Shown here piece by piece: positions 1-5,523 of a stretch of 6,403 bases of DNA. Position 1 is the first letter of the stretch, and each line of letters opens with the position of its first letter. The notes under the pieces were generated by a model. That model was not told the DNA's origin. It worked only from the letters and a program-made list of their open reading frames with translations, and ran no database searches. Both the position numbers and the translations under genes were made by a program. The stretch comes from Actinomycetota bacterium (GTDB taxonomy: Bacteria > Actinomycetota > Geothermincolia > Geothermincolales > RBG-13-55-18), in assembly GCA_028275245.1 (NCBI GenBank), contig JAPWVA010000078.1:1-6403 (forward strand), in the 5' to 3' direction.

Positions 1-1
1 T

Positions 2-26
2 GATCAGGCACTGATCCCGTAGCGGG
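2..26. repeat. Two adjoining short hairpins at the window edge
   Basis: GATCAG (2-7) pairs perfectly with CTGATC (11-16) across a 3-base loop, and CCCG (16-19) pairs with CGGG (23-26) across TAG. The element is cut by the window edge, so its full extent is unknown. It could belong to a terminator, a dispersed palindrome or the end of a mobile element; I cannot decide. Confidence 0.25.
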
Positions 27-51
27 CCTCAGAAAAGAAAAGCAGTGAAAC

Positions 52-97
52 GCCCCCTGGTTTTCGCGATGTGTCTACCGTATTTCGCTTAGGGGGC
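52..97 (-). terminator. Possible end-of-operon stem-loop
   Basis: GCCCCCT (52-58 complement arm) and AGGGGGC (91-97) form a perfect 7-bp inverted repeat 43 bases after the stress-protein stop. The loop is long (32 bases) and contains a further GCGA/TCGC pairing. On the minus strand the stem is followed about ten bases later by CTTTTCTTTTC. It could end transcription, but the long loop and the delayed T-rich tract are not typical of an intrinsic terminator. Confidence 0.3.
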
Positions 98-139
98 CTA
101 AAACGAGCTGTCGAAAAGCGGCGTTCCAATTCATTCGAC

Positions 140-1009
140 TCATCTTCTCACCACCAGGACCGGCACTTGGCTGTGGTTGACCACGCTCTCCGCCACCCCG
201 CCCAGCAGCTTCTCGGCCACGCGGCGGTGGCCCAGCGCCCCCACAACGATCAGGGAAGCCCCGATCTCCTCCGCCACCCTCAGGATGGTGGATACGGGGC
301 TGCCCTCCTCCAGCCTGGTCTCCACCGTGCGGCAGCGCGTCTCCAGGCATGAGGCGAGTTCCCGCAGTTTCTCCAGCTTGTGCGCGGCCCTTTCCTTTTC
401 CAGCTCCGCCTCCAGGGCTCCCGCCCACTCGTCACCTTCCTCCTGCACGTGCAGAAGGGTTATATCGTCGCAGCACGTCTCGACCATGCCTTCCAGGAGT
501 GGACGGATGCTCTCCGCATAAGCGGAAAAATCGGTGGTCACGAGGACCTTCTCGAAGAGCAGCTCGCAAACGTTCTCGCACGCATACCCCTCGTCCTTTT
601 CGTGCACCCTGCACTTGTGCACCAGCACGGGCCGGTCGGCCAGCTTGAGGACCTTGTTGTTCACGCTTCCGGTGATCAGCCGCTCGAAGAAACCCTTGCC
701 GTGCGCCCCCAGGTAGATGAGTGAGGCGTTCATTTCTCTCGCCACGCGTAAGATCTCCCGGGCAGGAACCCCCACCTCGACCGTCCCCGTGACCCTCAAG
801 CCCTCCACGTCGACGGAACGGATCAAGTGCTCGAGCTCGTTCTCCGCATAGGCTTTCAGCATGCCTTCGGCCATTTCGGCATGCTTGGAATCCACCACGT
901 ACAGCGCGACCATTTCCTTCATCCCCGCCCGGGCCAGCTCCCCGACACAACCGAGGAGCCTCTCGGTGTAAGGGGAGAAATCCACCGCGAAGAGTACTTT
1001 CTCGAACAT
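140..1009 (-). CDS. Tandem universal stress protein (two UspA domains)
   Basis: A 289-residue cytoplasmic protein made of two Usp domains (about 1-132 and 152-289). Each starts with FEKVLxxxDFS (Asp10 and Asp160), the nucleotide-contacting position of the fold. Domain 1 has a full ATP-binding signature G-x2-G-x9-G-S (G101, G104, G114, S115). Domain 2 has G257, G260 and G270 but Gly271 in place of the Ser/Thr, so nucleotide binding there may be altered. The linker carries C133, C144 and C148, and C179-C180 follow early in domain 2, which is unusual for this family. GGAGG lies only 4 bases before the ATG, a short spacing. The gene is last in the series, 102 bases after the DUF169 gene, and may be co-transcribed or have its own promoter. 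Confidence 0.92.
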   Translation of the reverse strand: MFEKVLFAVDFSPYTERLLGCVGELARAGMKEMVALYVVDSKHAEMAEGMLKAYAENELEHLIRSVDVEGLRVTGTVEVGVPAREILRVAREMNASLIYLGAHGKGFFERLITGSVNNKVLKLADRPVLVHKCRVHEKDEGYACENVCELLFEKVLVTTDFSAYAESIRPLLEGMVETCCDDITLLHVQEEGDEWAGALEAELEKERAAHKLEKLRELASCLETRCRTVETRLEEGSPVSTILRVAEEIGASLIVVGALGHRRVAEKLLGGVAESVVNHSQVPVLVVRR

Positions 1010-1111
1010 GACGCCTCCCTAAGGTATGACCGACCAGCCGCCCGTTCTATGACATGAAAACCCGCCCGGCCCGGCCTCGAGCCGACCAAGCTGTCCGTTC
1101 CTTGCGGCCGC

Positions 1112-1843
1112 TCATCCTTCGCTTCGCTCCAAGAGGGCCCGGTAGACGTTCTTCCCTCGCACCCTGGGTATGGCCTTCCTCTGCAAGGCCTCCAGAGACT
1201 CTACAATCTCATCCAGGTATTCCCCGGGGAAACCCAACACGCACTCCCCCTTGGCCAGGTCGGTGGCCTCCCGGCAGCCGTAACACCCTATGGACATGTT
1301 CATGCGCCGTTGCACGAAGGGGGTAATGGTCACGTCGACGCAGGTGGCCTGGAGCACCGCGGTGTCGAAGTGCAGCCTGCCGCCGGTCTTGAACACGTAG
1401 GCCAAGGCGATCCACATGAGGTGCTCGGCAAGGGATTCTACCACCACCACATCTGGTTCGAAGGCCGCCTCGCCCAAGGGGCAGGCCGCCACCATCTTGT
1501 AGCTGCCCATCTCTAGGCGCTGCATGGTGGAGAAGGTATGTACCACCGCGTCCGGGCTCCCGAAAATGCCCATTGCCGCAGGCATCTCGCCACTGGCCAG
1601 CACGGGTGGAGGCTCTCTGAACCCCAGGGCCCAGGCTGCCGCCGGGCAGGCGATATTCTCCGGGGTGAGCAGCACGTGCTTCCCCCTCCTGGCCTCCATG
1701 AGTACCTGGCAGTAGCGTCGTTTCTCCGGCAGCTCGTAACCCTGCAGGTGGGTGGGATCCTCGTAGAATTTCACCGCCACCGGCCTGGTGGACATGCCCA
1801 GGATATCCCGCATGAGGGCCTCCCTGACCGGCAACCTTGACAT
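1112..1843 (-). CDS. DUF169 family protein
   Basis: A 243-residue cytoplasmic protein of the DUF169 family, common in anaerobic bacteria and methanogens and without an established function. Family-like features are RPVAVKFYEDP near the N-terminus, CPAAAWALGF (C66), ACPLGEAAFEPDVVVV (C121), the ATCVD segment (C168), and the C-terminal GCYGCREATDLAKGECVLGFPGEYLDEIVESLEAL (C187, C190, C201). Seven cysteines in all, including a CxxC, suggest a metal or Fe-S site. It starts at an ATG with GGAGG 9 bases upstream and lies 21 bases after the split permease, so they are very likely on one transcript. No signal peptide or membrane segment is seen. Family assignment is firm; role is open. Its position suggests a cytoplasmic partner of the transporter or of its substrate. 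Confidence 0.88.
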   Translation of the reverse strand: MSRLPVREALMRDILGMSTRPVAVKFYEDPTHLQGYELPEKRRYCQVLMEARRGKHVLLTPENIACPAAAWALGFREPPPVLASGEMPAAMGIFGSPDAVVHTFSTMQRLEMGSYKMVAACPLGEAAFEPDVVVVESLAEHLMWIALAYVFKTGGRLHFDTAVLQATCVDVTITPFVQRRMNMSIGCYGCREATDLAKGECVLGFPGEYLDEIVESLEALQRKAIPRVRGKNVYRALLERSEG

Positions 1844-1864
1844 ATTTCCTTACCTCCCCAGGTA

Positions 1865-2452
1865 TCATCCCTCGGCTCCGTCGAGGGCCTCGTCCGGCAC
1901 CTCGTAGCCTTGCTTGAAGAAAACCCTCCCGATGACCTCGCTCAAGGCCACTACCACCACCAGGGTGGCCAAGTAGCGCACCAGGGTGAACTTCCATCCC
2001 AGGAACTGGAACTCCATCAACTCCGCCGGGAGCTTTATGCACGCCCAGGCGGAGAGGAAGATGATGATGTTGGCGACCTTGGCGCCCTTTTTCAGCAATA
2101 CCGCCGCCAGCGGGAACGCCACGTAGAGGGGCCCCATGGGGATGCTTCCCAGGATGAACGAGAGGACGACTCCCTTGACCCCGGATCCCTCGCCGAGAAA
2201 CCTGACGATGAACTCCCTCTCCACCCACACGCTCACCAGACCCATGATGATGAACACCGCGGGAAGGATCATGGCCATCTCCTTGAAATATTCCCAGGCC
2301 ACGTGGCGCGCCGTAGCGCCTTTGTCGGGGAAAACGACGACCAGGGCCACGAATGCGGGTATGAGCAGGAAAAGGATGGTGTAATCCCACCGGATTCTCT
2401 CCCTCATGCTTCTCTTCTTGCCATTTGCCACGGCATCGGCCTTTTCGTTCAC
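1865..2452 (-). CDS. Split permease, subunit B (COG0701/DUF318 half-protein)
   Basis: A 195-residue membrane protein: a charged cytoplasmic-looking N-terminus (1-22, several Lys/Arg), about five hydrophobic segments (24-41, 58-77, 92-116, 126-145, 156-176) and an acidic tail ending DEALDGAEG. Its core FILGSIPMGPLYVAFPLAAVLLKKGAKVANIIIFLSAWACIKLPAEL parallels subunit A: AFPLA, a G-A turn, and LPxE. This marks it as the second half of a two-gene permease. The start is taken as the GTG at 2452, which overlaps the stop of subunit A (GTGA) and has GGTGATC, complementary to the 16S rRNA 3' end, 5 bases upstream. An ATG at 2407 (MRERIRW) is possible but has a weak binding site. Translational coupling fits one-to-one production of both halves. 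The DUF169 gene follows after 21 bases. Substrate unknown. Confidence 0.85.
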   Translation of the reverse strand: MNEKADAVANGKKRSMRERIRWDYTILFLLIPAFVALVVVFPDKGATARHVAWEYFKEMAMILPAVFIIMGLVSVWVEREFIVRFLGEGSGVKGVVLSFILGSIPMGPLYVAFPLAAVLLKKGAKVANIIIFLSAWACIKLPAELMEFQFLGWKFTLVRYLATLVVVVALSEVIGRVFFKQGYEVPDEALDGAEG

Positions 2453-2464
2453 CTTATGATCACC
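2449..2464 (-). promoter_or_regulatory. GTGA stop/start overlap with GGTGATC ribosome binding site
   Basis: The TGA of subunit A (2449-2451) and the GTG of subunit B (2450-2452) share bases. GGTGATC (2458-2464) lies inside the last codons of subunit A. This arrangement usually means coupled translation of two partner proteins. Confidence 0.7.
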
Positions 2465-2934
2465 CCTATCACCACGGCGATGGCCACGGCGGCGAGGAAG
2501 CTCAGGGCGTTCCTGGCCACGGCGAACCTCTTTCCCAGTTCCTTTATCTCCAGGGGCAGGAACACGAAGCCGACCATGGTCAGGGTGGTGATGAAGGCCG
2601 CGGTGGCCATGATCCCCGCCCCCATGTCCAGCATGGACCTGGCCAAGGGGAAGGCGATGATGACCGGGATGAAGAGCACCGCACCCAGGAGCGAGGCGAT
2701 GGCCACCCCCAGCGCCCCGCTGTTCTTTCCTATCACCTGGGCGATCCACTTGGGGGGAACGAAACCGATTATCAGTCCCACCACCAGGATGATGGCCAGG
2801 ATGCTGGGGAGCAGTCGCACGAAACCCTTGTAGGCGACGCGCAGCGCGGCCAGGGTTTTCCTCCGGTCCTTGATCACGCTCAGGAGCAGCAGCACGCCCG
2901 TCAGGGCGAGGATGACGATGGTGGTAAGATCCAT
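2449..2934 (-). CDS. Split permease, subunit A (COG0701/DUF318 half-protein)
   Basis: A 161-residue membrane protein with about five hydrophobic segments (roughly 3-21, 40-59, 75-98, 107-129, 142-160) and a basic loop KDRRK after the first. The core AIASLLGAVLFIPVIIAFPLARSMLDMGAG, then FITTLTMVGFVFLPLE, follows the same plan as each half of the full-length permease in this window: small-residue helix, Pro, then a G-x-G turn and a further helix. It lacks the CSC motif and has AFPLA in the equivalent place. The length is about half of a full permease, so it probably pairs with the next gene product. The ATG at 2934 is chosen because AAGGTG lies 8 bases before it; the in-frame GTG at 2943 overlaps that site. 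Its stop overlaps the next start by four bases (GTGA). Confidence 0.85.
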   Translation of the reverse strand: MDLTTIVILALTGVLLLLSVIKDRRKTLAALRVAYKGFVRLLPSILAIILVVGLIIGFVPPKWIAQVIGKNSGALGVAIASLLGAVLFIPVIIAFPLARSMLDMGAGIMATAAFITTLTMVGFVFLPLEIKELGKRFAVARNALSFLAAVAIAVVIGVIIR

Positions 2935-2971
2935 CCGGCCCACACCTTTCTATCTCCGTTGCCTGGCCTGG

Positions 2972-3295
2972 TCACAACGCGTCTTCCAAAAAGTTGACGC
3001 AGGCGTCCTCGGGCGGGAAGAGGCTCGCGGCCACCTCCACCGCCTTGAGCGTCGCCGCGGGCACGATGCAGGAGTTGCGGCAGCAGTGTTCCGAGGCGGC
3101 GCGATACACCGCCGTATCCCGCATGGGTAGGGTCATCTCGCTACCAGCGTTGACCTCCTTGAGCTCATCCGCCAGCTTCGCGATGTGCTCGCAAGAGGTC
3201 TCGAAGGAAAGGGACACGGTGGTGAGGGTGCTCTTCCTGGCCGTGATCACCGTCTCCTTCCCGCACTGCCCTCCGCGCACGAAAACCATGGCCAT
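2972..3295 (-). CDS. Small six-cysteine protein, DUF6951-like
   Basis: A 107-residue soluble protein with no membrane segment or signal peptide. Its pattern matches my recollection of a small family of anaerobes and methanogens (DUF6951): an N-terminal strand with G-G-x-C-G (C11), alternating strands (TVITARKSTLTTVSLSFET), CEHIAKLADEL (C35), then AASEHCCRNSCIVPAATLKAVEVAASLFPP (C71, C72, C76) and a final C99. The CIVP motif followed by a helix with a conserved Glu is the most family-like part. No function is established; the cysteines suggest metal or Fe-S cluster binding. The ATG at 3295 is chosen because GGAAGGAG ends 9 bases before it; a GTG at 3352 is in frame but its GGGGGAG is only about 3 bases away. 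The split permease follows 37 bases downstream. Confidence 0.75.
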   Translation of the reverse strand: MAMVFVRGGQCGKETVITARKSTLTTVSLSFETSCEHIAKLADELKEVNAGSEMTLPMRDTAVYRAASEHCCRNSCIVPAATLKAVEVAASLFPPEDACVNFLEDAL

Positions 3296-3304
3296 CCCTT
3301 GGTT

Positions 3305-3312
3305 CTCCTTCC
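3305..3312 (-). promoter_or_regulatory. Ribosome binding site that fixes the DUF6951-like start
   Basis: GGAAGGAG on the minus strand, 9 bases before the ATG at 3295. It favours this start over the in-frame GTG at 3352. Confidence 0.65.
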
Positions 3313-3344
3313 GGTCGATATCCTTTGAATCTCTCCCCGAAGCC

Positions 3345-3406
3345 CCCGCCACTTTCTCCCCCGTGGTTAAATGGCGGGACGATAAACCTTATTCCCGGAA
3401 AATTCC
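3345..3406. promoter_or_regulatory. Possible promoter/operator region upstream of the DUF6951-like gene
   Basis: This part of the 172-base spacer holds a 7-bp perfect inverted repeat, CCCGCCA at 3345-3351 with TGGCGGG at 3372-3378 (20-base centre). Just upstream in the direction of transcription is an AT-rich patch with the interrupted palindrome GGAAaaTTCC (3397-3406). On the minus strand a TTGCTT box, 17 bases, then TAAGGT can be read as a weak promoter. The downstream genes (DUF6951-like, split permease, DUF169, stress protein) could therefore start from here. Support is limited to these sequence patterns. Confidence 0.3.
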
Positions 3407-3467
3407 TGAAGCAAGGGAGAATGGCGAGGCTTCCTATTTACGGCCCTCCGAAGGCTTTGCCCTTTCC

Positions 3468-3857
3468 TTAAAACGGCTCTTTCCCCGCCAGGGCCTCCTC
3501 GATGCGGCGCTTGACGTCCGCCTTGATCCTCTCCTTCTCCGCCTCGTCGTAGTCAAGGACGGAGGCCTTCTTCACCCCGTAGTCCTCCACCATCTCCACC
3601 CGGATGTCCGGCTTCCTCCCGGAATGTTCCTCCACGATCTTGGAACAGCACATCACCGGGCAGCCCTCTATGATCACGAAGAGCCCCGCCCCGGCGATCT
3701 TGTTCAGCCCGGTGTCCTTGTCGATGGCCACCGCCGGCAGGCACACCAGGTGGTAATCCTCGTTCTCCTTCACCAGCTCCGTGGCCACCGCCCCGGCCAG
3801 CTGCCCGGTGTTGGCGGCCCCGTAGCAGGTGGCGATCACGACCTTGAACTCGGCCAT
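3468..3857 (-). CDS. DGC-type putative zinc-binding protein
   Basis: A 129-residue soluble protein resembling the DGC family (PF08859), named for an Asp-Gly-Cys motif and annotated as putative zinc-binding. The N-terminus has a strand ending in TCYG (C11) followed by a small-residue helix AANTGQLAGAVATEL. C39 precedes PAVAIDKDTG. The family motif appears as EGCPVMCC (C66, C70, C71), so the Asp is replaced by Glu. The C-terminus is a charged helix. Five cysteines in a small cytoplasmic protein fit binding of a thiophilic metal or sulfur species. The ATG at 3857 is chosen because GGGAGG lies 7 bases before it; the longer reading to 3932 adds a Gly/Pro-rich tail unlike a folded domain. Spacers of 184 and 172 bases on each side suggest it may have its own expression level. 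Confidence 0.8.
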   Translation of the reverse strand: MAEFKVVIATCYGAANTGQLAGAVATELVKENEDYHLVCLPAVAIDKDTGLNKIAGAGLFVIIEGCPVMCCSKIVEEHSGRKPDIRVEMVEDYGVKKASVLDYDEAEKERIKADVKRRIEEALAGKEPF

Positions 3858-3864
3858 GCCCAAA

Positions 3865-3870
3865 CCTCCC
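3865..3870 (-). promoter_or_regulatory. Ribosome binding site that fixes the DGC protein start
   Basis: GGGAGG on the minus strand, 7 bases before the ATG at 3857. It decides against the upstream in-frame start at 3932. Confidence 0.75.
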
Positions 3871-4041
3871 TTCCGTCCTGGGCCATCACCATTGCCTTCC
3901 GGTTGCTCCCATTTACTTCCATGATTTTCCATGCACGGGGGCCACCCCTCCTTCGCTCGAGGCCACCGGCTTCTCCCTCGCGGATAAACGAGGTCCCGCG
4001 ACCCGCGTGGGGCGAGCGAACACCCGCCTTTCCCGCAACAC

Positions 4042-5103
4042 CTACCTGGCGAACATCCCGAAGACGTACCCGGTGCCCATGGCGAAGAGGCACACCAGGG
4101 CGATATAGGTCAGGGCCTTTTTCGGTCCCATGATGCGCATGAGCACGATCATGCTGGGCAGAGAGAGCGCCGGTCCCGCCAGCATGAGGGCCAGGGCCGG
4201 CCCCTTGCCCATGCCCAGGTCCAGCAGGCCGCGCACGATGGGGACCTCGGTGAGGGTGGCGAAGTACATCAGGGCCCCGGAGACGGAGGCGATGGCGTTT
4301 CCTCCTATGGTGTTCCCACCCACGTAGCGGGAGATGACCTCCGGCGGGATGAGCTCCTTGACCACGCCCACCAGGAAGACCCCGATCAGGAGAATGGGGA
4401 GGATCATCTTCACCATGCGCCAGGTTTCCAGGAACCAGGTCTTGACCTCCTCGCGGGTGAACCACCTCTTCACAAGGTAGATGAGCAGGACGAGGAGCAA
4501 CACCTCCCCGGCGTACTTGTAGATGGAGGGCATCTTGGCCGTGCCGTATACCAGGATGGCGATGAGCACCCCGAAGTAGGCCAGGTTCTGGTGGCCGGGG
4601 CGCACCCGGCTCCCGTCGTCGTAGGCGAAGGCCCCGGCGGCCTCCGCCTCCAGCACCCGGCGTTCCTCCTCCTTGTGGAAGATGGCGGCCATGATCAGCC
4701 CTATGATGAAGGCGAAACCCACCGCCCCGATTATGCGGGCCACACCCAGATCGTAGCCCAGGAGATGAATGGAATAGGTCATGGCCAAGATGTTGATGGC
4801 CGGGGAGGAGTAGAGGAAGGCCACCGCCGGCCCCAGCCCGGCGCCCTTCTCCCGAATGCCGGTATAGAGGGGCAACACGGTGCAGGAGCACACGGCCAGG
4901 ATGGCCCCCGAAACGGAGGCCACGGAGTAGGCCAGCACCTTGTTGGTCCGGGGGCCGAAATACTTCATCACCGCCGCCGTGTTCAGGAAGGCGGTTATGG
5001 CCCCGGCGATGAAAAAGGCGGGCACCAGGCAGAACAGGGTGTGCTTGGCCACGTACTCGTAGAGGGTCTTCAGGCCCTCCAGCATCAATCCGCCGAAGGT
5101 CAT
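4042..5103 (-). CDS. COG0701/DUF318 family permease (YraQ/ArsP-like), full length
   Basis: A 353-residue integral membrane protein with about eight or more hydrophobic segments (roughly 20-40, 57-80, 89-116, 121-142, 173-189, 199-212, 231-249, 268-290, 300-324, 331-350). The hallmark of the family is the motif AVCSCTVLPLY (C72 and C74), followed by GAGLGPAVAFLYSSPAIN. Residues 61-105 are echoed at 271-316: ASVSGAILAVCSCTVLPL against ASVSGALMYFATLTEVPI, then GLGPAVAFL.SSPA against GKGPALALMLAGPA. This shows an internal duplication. The cytoplasmic or external loop 143-171 is strongly charged. Characterised relatives export trivalent organoarsenicals (ArsP) or divalent metals; the substrate here is not known. 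The start has AAGGAA 10 bases upstream. It is flanked by a thioredoxin-like gene and a DGC zinc-binding gene. Confidence 0.9.
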   Translation of the reverse strand: MTFGGLMLEGLKTLYEYVAKHTLFCLVPAFFIAGAITAFLNTAAVMKYFGPRTNKVLAYSVASVSGAILAVCSCTVLPLYTGIREKGAGLGPAVAFLYSSPAINILAMTYSIHLLGYDLGVARIIGAVGFAFIIGLIMAAIFHKEEERRVLEAEAAGAFAYDDGSRVRPGHQNLAYFGVLIAILVYGTAKMPSIYKYAGEVLLLVLLIYLVKRWFTREEVKTWFLETWRMVKMILPILLIGVFLVGVVKELIPPEVISRYVGGNTIGGNAIASVSGALMYFATLTEVPIVRGLLDLGMGKGPALALMLAGPALSLPSMIVLMRIMGPKKALTYIALVCLFAMGTGYVFGMFAR

Positions 5104-5134
5104 GTTCGATCGCTTCCTTTCAGTTCAATTTCTA

Positions 5135-5172
5135 GGCTCAAGGCTTCCCCTCACACCCTCAGGCCTTGAGCC
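5135..5172 (-). other. Perfect 10-bp stem-loop between the redox gene and the permease gene
   Basis: GGCTCAAGGC (5135-5144) is perfectly complementary to GCCTTGAGCC (5163-5172), with an 18-base loop. On the mRNA the upstream arm lies in the last codons (WLKA) of the thioredoxin-like gene and the loop contains its stop codon. The downstream arm ends 31 bases before the permease start. The bases after the stem are TAGAAATTG, not a T run, so a standard intrinsic terminator is unlikely. A role in processing, 3'-end protection or tuning of permease expression is an inference. Confidence 0.6.
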
Positions 5173-5392
5173 AGCTCTCTATCTCCTTCTTGGAGGGGAC
5201 CTTCCCCTTGGAGACCACCTTGCCGTCGATGACCACTCCCGGGGTGGTGAGCACGTTGTACTTCATGATCTCCGCCATGTCGGTGACCTCCTCCACCGTG
5301 GCCTCCAGGCCCAGCTCGGAGATCACCTCCCGGATGGCCTCCTTGGTGGCCTTGCACTTCTTGCATCCGGTTCCCAGGACCTTGATCTCCAT
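5159..5392 (-). CDS. Small thioredoxin/glutaredoxin-like redox protein (MTH895/TM0996 type)
   Basis: A 77-residue single-domain protein with the fold signature of the small archaeal/bacterial redox-active disulfide proteins. It has strand MEIKVLG, active site C10-K-K-C13 in GTGCKKC, a helix about 15-28, strand ATVEEV, and the TTPGVVIDG motif with the cis-proline at P51, followed by VVSKGKVP and a final helix. It should act in the cytoplasm as a thiol-disulfide exchanger. The ATG at 5392 is chosen because GGAGG ends 8 bases before it; a GTG at 5401 would overlap that binding site. The family is often found beside COG0701 permeases, and here it lies just 55 bases upstream of one, suggesting it serves that transporter or its substrate. 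Its last codons form one arm of a 10-bp inverted repeat. Confidence 0.9.
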   Translation of the reverse strand: MEIKVLGTGCKKCKATKEAIREVISELGLEATVEEVTDMAEIMKYNVLTTPGVVIDGKVVSKGKVPSKKEIESWLKA

Positions 5393-5400
5393 GCTTCTCA

Positions 5401-5405
5401 CCTCC
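5401..5405 (-). promoter_or_regulatory. Ribosome binding site that fixes the thioredoxin-like gene start
   Basis: GGAGG on the minus strand, 8 bases before the ATG at 5392. The in-frame GTG at 5401 overlaps it, so the GTG is not the likely start. Confidence 0.75.
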
Positions 5406-5456
5406 GTTTTTTCACGTCGTCTCCACCTTCATCCGAGTCTTTTCACCTATCCTGGC

Positions 5457-5523
5457 GGAAACGATTCCGCGCCTCGCCCTCACTCCTCGGCAGGCCCACC
5501 ACCTGCCCCTCGCCTCCGTTTCC
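5457..5523 (-). other. Nested inverted repeats between the Fe-S and thioredoxin-like genes
   Basis: In the 131-base spacer, a 7-bp inverted repeat (5457-5463 with 5517-5523) begins directly after the Fe-S gene stop and encloses a 6-bp hairpin GGCAGG/CCTGCC (5489-5494 with 5502-5507, 7-base loop). On the minus-strand RNA this could fold into a two-level structure. No run of T follows, so it does not read as a rho-independent terminator. It may slow RNA decay or be chance in GC-rich DNA. Confidence 0.3.

Noticed and set aside
1010..1111. Terminator or promoter between the DUF169 and stress-protein genes
   Set aside because: A short CGGCT-CGA-GGCCG hairpin and a TTTT are present on the minus strand, but they are not adjacent in terminator fashion and no convincing -35/-10 pair is visible.
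2453..2749. Upstream extension of split-permease subunit B
   Set aside because: The extension is an out-of-frame reading of subunit A with a Gly/His/Arg-rich translation. The GTG at 2452 with its overlap and GGTGATC site is a better start.
3858..3932. N-terminal extension of the DGC protein
   Set aside because: The extra 25 residues are Gly/Pro-rich and unstructured, and the GGGAGG ribosome binding site points to the ATG at 3857.
3858..4041. Terminator or small gene in the spacer after the full-length permease
   Set aside because: Only weak hairpins (CCTCG/CGAGG at 3976-3993 and GGGG/CCCC near 3937-3948) occur, without a T run, and no short frame has both a plausible binding site and a protein-like composition.
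2994..4133. Plus-strand open frame of 379 codons across the DGC and DUF6951-like genes
   Set aside because: It is antisense to two genes with good ribosome binding sites and family features, and its own translation is low-complexity without any recognisable domain.
3836..4891. Long minus-strand open frame overlapping the permease in another frame
   Set aside because: Its translation is rich in Gly, His, Arg and Pro with no fold-like pattern, and it lies over a clear permease gene. It is an out-of-frame artefact of GC-rich DNA.
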